From NCBI GenBank assembly GCA_017558165.1, contig JAFYWE010000134.1, positions 1-5,797 on the forward strand: a stretch of 5,797 nt of DNA, read 5' to 3'. The stretch comes from Bacteroidaceae bacterium (GTDB taxonomy: Bacteria; Bacteroidota; Bacteroidia; Bacteroidales; Bacteroidaceae). Each line of letters begins with the position of its first letter. The first letter of the stretch is position 1. The notes beneath the pieces were generated by a model. The model saw nothing but the letters and a program-made list of their open reading frames with translations, ran no database searches and was not told where the DNA came from. Positions 1-5,797 of this stretch are shown here, in pieces. The position numbers and the translations under genes were made by a program.

Positions 1-82
1 AAGCATGCTTTCTCTTGATTTTACCTGTTCCGGTAAGAGCGAATCTTTTTTTGGCACCGGAGTTAGTCTTAACTTTTGGCAT
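1..82 (-). CDS. rpmI: 50S ribosomal protein L35, 5' part (cut by window edge)
   Basis: Ribosomal protein L35 is a small basic protein of the large ribosomal subunit. The minus strand reads from an ATG at 82-80 through 27 codons to the window edge, starting MPKVKTNSGAKKRFALTGTG and continuing with a Lys/Arg-rich stretch. This is the standard L35 N-terminus, which is rich in basic residues that contact 23S rRNA. Full-length L35 is about 65 residues, so a little over half the gene is missing, and this is only because the window ends. The gene follows infC with a 63-bp gap, the usual infC-rpmI-rplT order, and is probably co-transcribed with it. The bases just before the ATG are almost all A and T with no Shine-Dalgarno sequence, which is common in Bacteroidota. 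The identification is secure. Confidence 0.95.
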   Translation of the reverse strand, partial: MPKVKTNSGAKKRFALTGTGKIKRKHA

Positions 83-145
83 TTTTTTAAAAAAATTATT
101 AGTTAACAAATATCGGTAGCGTACTATCCAACACTACTCGCTTTT

Positions 146-736
146 TTAATCTTCTTTAGTTGGCTCGGCTGCAGGCTGCTGTGGCTTGGCAGGTTTCTCC
201 TTCTTTGCAGGAGCGGCCTTCTTTGCAGAGAGCATGATTGTCATGCGCTTACCTTCGAGTACAGGCATTGAATCAACCTTACCATACTCCTCAAGATCCT
301 TTGCAAAACGCAACAGCAGAATCTCACCCTGCTCCTTGAAAAGGATTGAACGTCCTTTAAAGAACACATAAGCCTTTACCTTGTCGCCGTCCTGAAGGAA
401 GCTGATCGCATGTTTGAGTTTGAAGTTGTAATCGTGCTCGTCAGTCTGAGGACCGAAACGGATCTCCTTCACATCAATCTTCACCTGCTTCGCCTTCTGC
501 TCCTTCTGGCGCTTCTTCATCTGATAGAGGAACTTTGAATATTCAATCAAACGACACACCGGTGGATTGGCAGTTGGAGAAATCTCAACAAGGTCCAACT
601 CTTTTTCCTCGGCAAGAGCAAGTGCCTTGTTCAAAGGCATTACTACTGACTCTACGTCATCGCCTACAATACGCACCTCATTGGCACGGATCTGCTCGTT
701 TATACGATACTGGTTCTTCAGATTGTCGTTCTTCAT
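146..736 (-). CDS. infC: Translation initiation factor IF-3
   Basis: IF-3 binds the 30S subunit, keeps it apart from 50S and checks the start codon-initiator tRNA pairing. From the ATG at 736 the protein has 196 residues. The N-domain (about 8-73) includes NQYRINEQIR and ELDLVEISP. A basic linker (about 74-85, KKRQKEQKAKQ) follows, then the C-domain (about 86-171) with EIRFGPQTDEHDY, KVKAYVFFKGR and VLEGKRM. The last 25 residues form a Lys/Pro/Ala-rich tail beyond the usual end of the family. An in-frame TTG at 766 would add ten residues. I prefer the ATG because homologues, as I remember them, begin near MKND, and because the TTG lies in the T-run of a terminator-like hairpin. The gene lies 238 bp after thrS, a gap holding hairpins and a possible promoter, so it may be controlled separately. 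No rare AUU start like that of E. coli infC is seen. Confidence 0.95.
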   Translation of the reverse strand: MKNDNLKNQYRINEQIRANEVRIVGDDVESVVMPLNKALALAEEKELDLVEISPTANPPVCRLIEYSKFLYQMKKRQKEQKAKQVKIDVKEIRFGPQTDEHDYNFKLKHAISFLQDGDKVKAYVFFKGRSILFKEQGEILLLRFAKDLEEYGKVDSMPVLEGKRMTIMLSAKKAAPAKKEKPAKPQQPAAEPTKED

Positions 737-764
737 TAAATATAAAATAAGTTCTTTCTTTGTC

Positions 765-782
765 AAAAACCCGCAGAGCGGG
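765..782 (-). terminator. Intrinsic terminator or attenuator in the infC leader
   Basis: The minus strand reads CCCGC-TCT-GCGGG followed directly by TTTTT. This is a five-pair, all-GC stem with a three-base loop and a T-run, the textbook form of a Rho-independent terminator. Its T-run ends 28 bases before the infC ATG, too little room for a full promoter after it. It therefore probably lies inside the infC leader, or is crossed by transcripts coming from thrS. That placement suggests attenuation, as known for the Bacillus subtilis infC operon, where L20 controls a leader terminator. The hairpin is seen directly; its regulatory role is inferred. Confidence 0.6.
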
Positions 783-804
783 CGTAACTTTTCAAAATCG
801 GATG

Positions 805-835
805 CAAATTTATCACTTATTTATCACATTACGAA
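805..835 (-). promoter_or_regulatory. Possible infC promoter (Bacteroidota type)
   Basis: On the minus strand TAAATTTG (812-805) matches the Bacteroidota -7 consensus TAnnTTTG exactly. Nineteen bases upstream lies TTCG (835-832), a three-of-four match to the -33 TTTG. Transcription would start near 798, giving a leader of about 60 bases that contains the 765-782 hairpin. The terminator would then form very close to the RNA 5' end, which weakens either this promoter or the attenuator reading. The sequence is AT-rich, so chance matches are possible. Confidence 0.4.
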
Positions 836-919
836 GAAGTTTCCGTATTTTTTTCACACATACGGCAAAAAAAATCACGACAAAAAGAGCCTGTTACACA
901 GCAAAGGCCTGTATACAGT

Positions 920-952
920 ATGACCGACGGGGTAAGCACTCCCGTCGGTCAT
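920..952 (-). terminator. Strong hairpin just downstream of thrS
   Basis: A perfect inverted repeat has a 12-bp stem, ATGACCGACGGG (920-931) paired with CCCGTCGGTCAT (941-952), and a nine-base loop. It begins 23 bases after the thrS stop codon. That position suits a transcript-end structure that stops transcription or protects the thrS mRNA from decay. On the minus strand no real T-run follows (the next bases are ACTGTATACAGG), so it is not a classical intrinsic terminator. Calling it a terminator is inference; the stem itself is certain. Confidence 0.5.
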
Positions 953-974
953 GTATTTATTGTATTACAGTATA

Positions 975-2936
975 TTACTCTGCAACCACCTCAACCTTGC
1001 GGATGGTCTTGGTACGGATTTCCTCACAGATAGACTGTACGAACTCTGCGATTGGCTTCACGCCCTCGTCGCCGGCAAAGCGGCTACGTACTGCTACCGT
1101 ACGGTCTGCCTCCTCCTGCTGACCAAGAACCAACATATAAGGAACGCGGTTGTTACGTGCATCGCGGATCTTGTAACCGATCTTCTCGGAACGGTTGTCA
1201 ACATGCACGAGCACACCGTTCTTCTTGAGTTCTGCAGCCACCTCGTATGCATAGTCGCCATACTTCTCCGAGATCGGAAGGATGCGTACCTGCTCTGGGC
1301 ACAACCATGTAGGGAACTTACCCTCATACTTCTCTATCAACCATGCGAGAGTACGCTCATAGCAACCCATACTTGTACGGTGAATGATGTAAGGACGAAC
1401 CTTCTCACCGTTCTGGTCAACATAGTACATGTCGAACTGCTCGGCAAGCAATGGATCCCACTGTACGGTAATCATTGTATCCTCCTTGCCATACACGTTC
1501 TTGGCATTGATATCCACCTTAGGACCATAGAAAGCGGCACCGCCGACCTCCTCAATGAAAGGAATCTCAAGTTCCTTGAGCATCTGGCGGATGTGCTCCT
1601 GTGTCTCCTCCCAAACCTGGGCATCACCGATATACTTCGCGCGGTTCTCGGGATTCCACTTTGCAAGAACATATGTAACGTCATCCTGCAAGCCAAGAGT
1701 CTCCATCACATGCTTTGCAAGGGCAAGACACTTCTTGAACTCCTCGACCATCTGATCGGGACGTACAATGAGGTGACCCTCGCTGATTGTGAACTGACGT
1801 ACACGTGTCAAGCCGTGCATCTCACCTGAATCCTCGTTACGGAAGAGTGTAGATGTCTCGCTGTAACGCAATGGAAGGTCACGGTATGAGTGATGTATTG
1901 CCTTGTATACATAGTACTGGAAAGGACATGTCATTGGACGCAAAGCGAACACCTCCTTATCCTTATCCTCATCGCCGAGAACGAACATACCATCCTTGTA
2001 GTGATCCCAGTGGCCAGAGATTTTGTAAAGGTCACTCTTGGCCATCAAAGGAGTCTTTGTACGGATATAGCCCCACTCGTTGTCCTCAAGATCCTCGATC
2101 CAACGCTGGAGTGTCTGCACGATCTTCGCACCCTTAGGCATGAGCAATGGCAATCCCTGACCGATAACGTCAACGGTAGTGAGAAGCTCCATCTCGCGAC
2201 CGATCTTGTTGTGGTCGATATTCTTTATATGCTCAAGGTGTGCAAGATAAGCCTCGCACTCCTCCTTTGTAAAGAATGCAGTACCATAGATACGTGACAA
2301 AGATGGATTGTTCTTGTCACCACGCCAGTATGTAGTAGATGAAGAGAGCAATTTGAAGCCCTTGATGAGTCTTGTATTCAGCAAGTGAGGACCCATGCAG
2401 AGGTCAACGAAATCATCCTGAGAATACACTGTTATGCGCTCACCCTCGGGGATGGCATCAATGAGTTCGAGCTTGTATGTCTCGCCCTTTGACTTCATCA
2501 ACTCAATAGCCTCCTCGCGGCTCAGTTCCTTGCGCTCGATGCGTGGGCTCTGCTTGATGATTTTCTTCATTTCCTTCTCTATGGCCTCAAGGTTCTCCTT
2601 GGTAAAAGGAGTGCACTCGAAATCATAGAAGAAGCCGGTCTCTGTGGCAGGACCGATAGTAAGCTTTGCCTCAGGGAAGAGGTGTTTTACAGCCTGAGCC
2701 ATCACATGTGTTGTAGTGTGACGCAACACGCTCAAAGCATCCTTTGACTCCAGGCCTACGAGCTCTACGCAAGCTCCGTCAGCAGGAACATCACGCAAGT
2801 CAACAACATTCTCGCCATCTTTCACGGCAACATAGCTGCTCAACAGTTTTGGATCAACTGCCGACAACAGCTCGATATACGATTTGCCTTCAGCGGCAAA
2901 CTCACGGACATCACCGTTAAATGAAATCTTTATCAT
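975..2936 (-). CDS. thrS: Threonyl-tRNA synthetase
   Basis: ThrRS charges tRNA-Thr with threonine using ATP and removes mis-charged serine. The 653-residue protein has full family length and all domains: TGS (about 1-62), editing domain (about 65-230) with HTTTH (H73, H77) and CMGPH (C180, H184), class II catalytic core (about 245-540) and anticodon-binding domain (about 545-640, with NRSEKIGYKIRDAR). The zinc ligands are present as C337 (RPMTCP), H388 and H519 (IIHRTS). Motif 2 arginine is R366 (FRNEDSGEMHGL) and motif 3 is MGCYER (R528). The pocket motif usually read as FTQDDAH is FTISEGH here (382-388), and the region before Q492 reads MITVQWDP instead of the E. coli CGTVQLDF. The ATG start follows an AT-rich leader; the TGS domain begins at once, so this start fits. 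The enzyme should be active because every metal ligand is kept. Its subclass differs from the Bacteroides enzyme as I remember it. Confidence 0.96.
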   Translation of the reverse strand: MIKISFNGDVREFAAEGKSYIELLSAVDPKLLSSYVAVKDGENVVDLRDVPADGACVELVGLESKDALSVLRHTTTHVMAQAVKHLFPEAKLTIGPATETGFFYDFECTPFTKENLEAIEKEMKKIIKQSPRIERKELSREEAIELMKSKGETYKLELIDAIPEGERITVYSQDDFVDLCMGPHLLNTRLIKGFKLLSSSTTYWRGDKNNPSLSRIYGTAFFTKEECEAYLAHLEHIKNIDHNKIGREMELLTTVDVIGQGLPLLMPKGAKIVQTLQRWIEDLEDNEWGYIRTKTPLMAKSDLYKISGHWDHYKDGMFVLGDEDKDKEVFALRPMTCPFQYYVYKAIHHSYRDLPLRYSETSTLFRNEDSGEMHGLTRVRQFTISEGHLIVRPDQMVEEFKKCLALAKHVMETLGLQDDVTYVLAKWNPENRAKYIGDAQVWEETQEHIRQMLKELEIPFIEEVGGAAFYGPKVDINAKNVYGKEDTMITVQWDPLLAEQFDMYYVDQNGEKVRPYIIHRTSMGCYERTLAWLIEKYEGKFPTWLCPEQVRILPISEKYGDYAYEVAAELKKNGVLVHVDNRSEKIGYKIRDARNNRVPYMLVLGQQEEADRTVAVRSRFAGDEGVKPIAEFVQSICEEIRTKTIRKVEVVAE

Positions 2937-2987
2937 ATTATTATTCTTTAATTTATACCTTAAAATGAAACATCATATAACATCGTG

Positions 2988-3018
2988 CGAAGATAGCAAA
3001 AAAAGGACAACACGCCAA
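2988..3018 (-). promoter_or_regulatory. Possible thrS promoter (Bacteroidota type)
   Basis: On the minus strand TATCTTCG (2995-2988) matches the Bacteroidota -7 consensus TAnnTTTG at all but one base. TTGG (3018-3015) lies exactly 19 bases upstream at the -33 position. Transcription would begin near 2981, leaving an AT-rich leader of about 45 bases before the thrS ATG. Its placement in the 118-bp gap after the TPR gene supports separate transcription of thrS. Neither box is a perfect match. Confidence 0.45.
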
Positions 3019-3030
3019 TAGGTATTGACG
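2998..3030 (-). terminator. Possible terminator of the def-TPR transcript
   Basis: On the minus strand CGTCAATA and TATTGGCG (3030-3013) form a hairpin of about seven pairs, one a G-T wobble, with a tiny loop. TGTTGTCC follows, then T7 (3004-2998). The hairpin starts 24 bases after the TPR stop codon. The eight-base spacer before the T-run and the AT-rich upper stem make it a weak terminator. It overlaps the -33 element proposed for thrS. Confidence 0.35.
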
Positions 3031-3054
3031 TTTTTTAAGGCTCACGCCGTTTCA

Positions 3055-5070
3055 CTATCGTTCACCATTGAATTTGAAACGCTTGATAAGATTGTATGCC
3101 TGAAAAACACCGAGCTCACCGGCCTTGCTCAAATCAGCGATACCATCTTCTGTATTTCCAGTGTATATCCTGGCAAGGCCACGGTTGAAATAAGCCTCGG
3201 CAAAGCGGGCTTCAATCTCTATGGCCCTTGTGTAGTCAACAATAGCCGACTTAAAATCGCTCATCCTTGTCGACACATTGGCACGGTTGAAATAAGCATA
3301 TGCAAAATCAGGCATCATACCGACCACCTTGTCCAAATCCTCCTTCACAAGTCTGAAATCTATTCCAGACAAACCCGACACCTGCCCGGTGGCACCGGCA
3401 GCCACATCATCCGCCACGTTCATCTCACGGGTCTCAAGCTGCCTGTATCTCACAAAAGCACGCACGAAAAGAAGGACCCACGAATCAGGAGCAGCCAAGA
3501 CAGCCGCATCAAGATCCCTTATAGAAGACTCTATATCCTGCACCAGATAATAATCTATGGCACGCTTCATAAGTGCCGCCCAATCGGACGGATTACCGGC
3601 AATATCCTCGGACAAGGCATCAATACTGGCAAAATGCCTCACCACCTCATTCTCGGCAAGGGCACGCTCGTCATTGGTAAGAAGCAACGGAGCTCCGGAA
3701 AGACGCCCATTCATTTCTTCGACAGGCCTATAATAACAACCTCTCTTCTCAAGCTCGGAACCGGCCTCATAATATGTCAGCACAAAAATGGGCTCAAGCT
3801 CGACATAGACATTCCTGTCCTGCACCCTACCACGATACTCCGTCGTATAGTTCTTGTCATCGGCAATATCGGCAGAAATCATCTTATTGTAGTTGCGGAC
3901 ATTCCTGTCAGAACTCTTGCGCGTCCTGTCATCACTTGCCACATACTCCTCGGCCACAGCATCACTGCCATTGACAAAGATATCATACTGTCGCTTGAGC
4001 AACCACTCCTCGTCGGATTTCGCACCACGCTCATCCCCCATCTCACGGTATGACTCGGCGCGGCACTGATAGGCATACTCAAAGTTCGGATAACTTTCGA
4101 TCACAACCGTGAAATCCTCGACAGCCCTTTTGTAATCACCGGTCTTCTGAAAAAGAAGTCCCCTATTGAAACGCGCCAGCGTATTGTCCGGGTCAACATC
4201 CAGCACCCATGCAAAATCCTCTATGGCACGATTGTCGTCACCGACCTCCATACGCAGTATACCACGGTTGTAGTGTGCCACAAAATTCGCAGGCTCCACA
4301 TAAAGTGCCATATCATAATCCTCCATCGCGCCACGCAAGTCATTCATGTTATAACGTACTAAAGCACGATTGATGTAGCTGCCGCTCCTGTTAGGCAGGA
4401 GCTCTATGGCCTTGTCAAGATCCTGTTCGGCAGCCTCATACTCTCCTACTACAGACCTCACAACGGCACGCGCATCATAGACATCGGCCGAGTACTTGTC
4501 GTACTGCACGGCACGCTCCACCATTTTCTGTGCAGTGAGAGTATCCTTCACATTCAAGGCAACCTGCGTGCGCATAAGGTAGGCGTGACTGTTACGCGGA
4601 TAGAACATCAGCAACGAATCAATCACAGACGCTGCCTTTTCCCAATCCTCAAGCTGTATGGCCACAGCACCCAGGTTCTGCCACACCTCGTCATTATGCG
4701 GGTTAAAACGGAGCGCCTTCCTGAAATCCTTCTCGGCCAGCAACAGGCTGTCCCTGTTGGCACGGCAAAGACCACGCAGCTGATAACTACGCGAGATATA
4801 AGGATTCTTGAATATCGCCGTATCAAGATCCTGCTCTGCGCCCGAATAGTCCTCAAGATAATACTTCGCGAGGGCACGATAGAAATACGGCTCATGCAGG
4901 AACGGTTTCGCGTCAATCACCTGGTTGAAATATTGTATTGAGAGCACATAGTCCTCGAAATAGAGCGCATTGCGCCCTATCTCCATCACTCGTCGTGTAT
5001 TCAGTTGGGCACAGCACAACTGGGCTACGAGAAGCGACATCAGGAAAACTACAGCCCTCACTCGTCTCAT
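3055..5070 (-). CDS. Exported tetratricopeptide-repeat (TPR) protein of unknown function
   Basis: TPR repeats form helical scaffolds that hold partner proteins, but the partner is not known here. From the ATG at 5070 the protein has 671 residues. MRRVR, a hydrophobic segment (about 6-18) and CCA-QLN form a probable type I signal peptide, so it is likely periplasmic; neither Cys sits in a proper lipobox. A first TPR array (about 25-360) carries recurring signatures such as SYINRA (231), AHYNRG (265) and ARFNRG (299). A region without clear TPRs (about 365-490) is charged and Tyr-rich. A second array (about 492-665) has AYFNRA (592) and AYFNRG (626) and ends in GELGVFQAYNLIKR. The ATG overlaps the def stop as ATGA, implying translational coupling, and settles the start over an in-frame TTG at 5100. 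I recall similar TPR genes between def and thrS in other Bacteroidales. It has no recognisable catalytic domain. Confidence 0.88.
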   Translation of the reverse strand: MRRVRAVVFLMSLLVAQLCCAQLNTRRVMEIGRNALYFEDYVLSIQYFNQVIDAKPFLHEPYFYRALAKYYLEDYSGAEQDLDTAIFKNPYISRSYQLRGLCRANRDSLLLAEKDFRKALRFNPHNDEVWQNLGAVAIQLEDWEKAASVIDSLLMFYPRNSHAYLMRTQVALNVKDTLTAQKMVERAVQYDKYSADVYDARAVVRSVVGEYEAAEQDLDKAIELLPNRSGSYINRALVRYNMNDLRGAMEDYDMALYVEPANFVAHYNRGILRMEVGDDNRAIEDFAWVLDVDPDNTLARFNRGLLFQKTGDYKRAVEDFTVVIESYPNFEYAYQCRAESYREMGDERGAKSDEEWLLKRQYDIFVNGSDAVAEEYVASDDRTRKSSDRNVRNYNKMISADIADDKNYTTEYRGRVQDRNVYVELEPIFVLTYYEAGSELEKRGCYYRPVEEMNGRLSGAPLLLTNDERALAENEVVRHFASIDALSEDIAGNPSDWAALMKRAIDYYLVQDIESSIRDLDAAVLAAPDSWVLLFVRAFVRYRQLETREMNVADDVAAGATGQVSGLSGIDFRLVKEDLDKVVGMMPDFAYAYFNRANVSTRMSDFKSAIVDYTRAIEIEARFAEAYFNRGLARIYTGNTEDGIADLSKAGELGVFQAYNLIKRFKFNGER

Positions 5071-5624
5071 CGCAACACCCTCTTGGTCTTGTAACCGCAA
5101 GCCACATTACCCTTTGCAAGGTTGGCAAGCTTTCCCTTGTTCATCTGACGACGCATCATCGATATCCTGTCGGCAAAGACCTTGCCCTCAAGATGATCGA
5201 ACTCATGCTGCATCACGCGCGCAAGGAAGCCCTCGACCCACTCGTCATGCTCAACAAAATTCTCATCGAGGTACTTTACATGTATACGCGATGGACGTGT
5301 CACCTTCTCGTGGATGCCAGGGAGACTCAGACAACCCTCTTCCATTGCCTCTACCTCCTCGGATGTCTCAATGATGTGAGCATTTATATATACACGGCTG
5401 AAATCCTTGAACTCAGGATAGTCCTCGGAAAGGACATCAAGGTCAACGACTACAAGACGTATCGCGAGACCGATCTGTGGTGCGGCAAGACCGATACCCT
5501 CGGCCTTATGCATAGTCTCAAACATGTTCTCAATGAGAGAAGCGAGCTCGGGATAATCAGGTGTGATATCCTCAGCCACTTTGCGGAGTACGGGCTGACC
5601 GTACAAATAAATAGGTAGTATCAT
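5067..5624 (-). CDS. def: Peptide deformylase
   Basis: Peptide deformylase removes the formyl group from the starting methionine of new proteins as they leave the ribosome, using a bound metal, usually Fe2+. The 185-residue protein has the normal length and all three family motifs: GIGLAAPQIG (43-52, with Q50), EGCLSLPG (96-103, with metal ligand C98) and HEFDH (140-144, with metal ligands H140 and H144 and catalytic E141). The start MILPIYLYGQPVLRKVAEDI matches the Bacteroidales form as I remember it and supports the ATG at 5624. The stop codon overlaps the ATG of the TPR gene by the ATGA pattern, so the two are surely on one mRNA. No good promoter is visible in the 173 bases upstream, so transcription may start outside the window. 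Nothing in the active site is missing. Confidence 0.96.
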   Translation of the reverse strand: MILPIYLYGQPVLRKVAEDITPDYPELASLIENMFETMHKAEGIGLAAPQIGLAIRLVVVDLDVLSEDYPEFKDFSRVYINAHIIETSEEVEAMEEGCLSLPGIHEKVTRPSRIHVKYLDENFVEHDEWVEGFLARVMQHEFDHLEGKVFADRISMMRRQMNKGKLANLAKGNVACGYKTKRVLR

Positions 5625-5739
5625 AGTATCAAATTTTAGAAGCTGTTTAAATTTCTAAAAAAGTTTTTCTTATACTATAAGTCGCTGTTTCGTTGTTTTT
5701 TATATTCAAAAATGTCTGTTTTCTTCTTTTTTCCGGTTA

Positions 5740-5753
5740 CGTAGCCCGCTACG
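5740..5753. repeat. Short GC-rich hairpin in the AT-rich gap before def
   Basis: CGTAG-CCCG-CTACG forms a five-pair hairpin. It lies in a GC-rich island (about 5733-5760) where TAC and GTAG words recur. The surrounding gap (5625-5797) is strongly AT-rich and has stop codons in every frame, so it holds no gene. Neither strand has a T-run after the stem, so it is not a clear terminator. It could be part of a dispersed intergenic repeat or a protein-binding site; I cannot tell which. Confidence 0.3.
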
Positions 5754-5797
5754 CGCCCTACAAAAAATAATAAAACACCCTATTTTTGCTCTATAAA

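Noticed and set aside
107..114. Promoter -7 box (GATATTTG, minus strand) before rpmI
   Set aside because: It matches seven of eight positions, but no -33 element lies at the right distance, and rpmI is expected to be co-transcribed with infC.
120..144. Hairpin between infC and rpmI (AGCG...CGCT)
   Set aside because: Only four outer pairs form before mismatches, so it is not better than chance.
737..766. E. coli-like promoter TTGACA-N16-TATATT before infC
   Set aside because: It looks good for sigma-70, but Bacteroidota use a different consensus, and transcription would start inside the infC coding region, too late for the ATG at 736.
951..1829. A 292-codon open frame on the plus strand opposite thrS
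   Set aside because: It lies wholly antisense to a clear ThrRS, and its protein is rich in Leu, Cys and His with no family likeness. It is a by-product of thrS codon use.
3025..4053. A 342-codon open frame on the plus strand opposite the TPR gene
   Set aside because: It mirrors the TPR coding sequence, has a composition unlike a real protein and shows no start signals. Repeated TPR codons make such antisense frames likely.
5008..5070. Lipoprotein signal in the TPR protein (two Cys at 19-20)
   Set aside because: The residue before the first Cys is Leu and before the second is Cys; neither fits the lipobox, which needs Gly, Ala or Ser there. A type I signal peptide fits better.
5071..5100. 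TTG start for the TPR protein, adding ten residues
   Set aside because: The added residues precede a normal signal peptide and fall inside def. The ATG at 5070, overlapping the def stop as ATGA, is much more natural.

Overview
The window comes from a Bacteroidota genome, most likely of the order Bacteroidales. The peptide deformylase N-terminus, the IF-3 core and the gene order def - TPR protein - thrS - infC - rpmI all fit what I remember of Bacteroides/Prevotella-type genomes. The candidate promoters also resemble the Bacteroidota TTTG-N19-TAnnTTTG form rather than the E. coli form. I cannot name a genus. All five genes lie on the minus strand, so transcription runs from high to low coordinates.

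Layout in transcription order. 5797-5625: AT-rich DNA with no gene and no convincing promoter, containing a short GC-rich hairpin. 5624-5067: peptide deformylase (def). 5070-3055: a secreted 671-residue TPR protein whose ATG overlaps the def stop codon as ATGA. 3054-2937: a gap with a possible terminator overlapping a possible thrS promoter. 2936-975: threonyl-tRNA synthetase (thrS), complete, with an unusual catalytic-pocket motif. 974-737: a structured gap with a 12-bp hairpin just after thrS, a possible promoter, and a compact GC-rich hairpin plus T5 shortly before infC. 736-146: initiation factor IF-3 (infC). 82-1: the first 27 codons of ribosomal protein L35 (rpmI), cut by the window edge. 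rplT (L20) would be expected next but lies outside.

Four of the five genes serve translation: tRNA charging (ThrRS), initiation (IF-3), the large ribosomal subunit (L35) and N-terminal maturation of new proteins (deformylase). The TPR protein is the exception. It is probably exported and its function is unknown, although it is translationally coupled to def.

I see no new multi-gene system. The best leads are an attenuator-like terminator in the infC leader, a ThrRS whose Thr-pocket motif departs from the usual FTQDDAH, and the coupled periplasmic TPR protein. I found no tRNA, rRNA, CRISPR array or intact mobile element.
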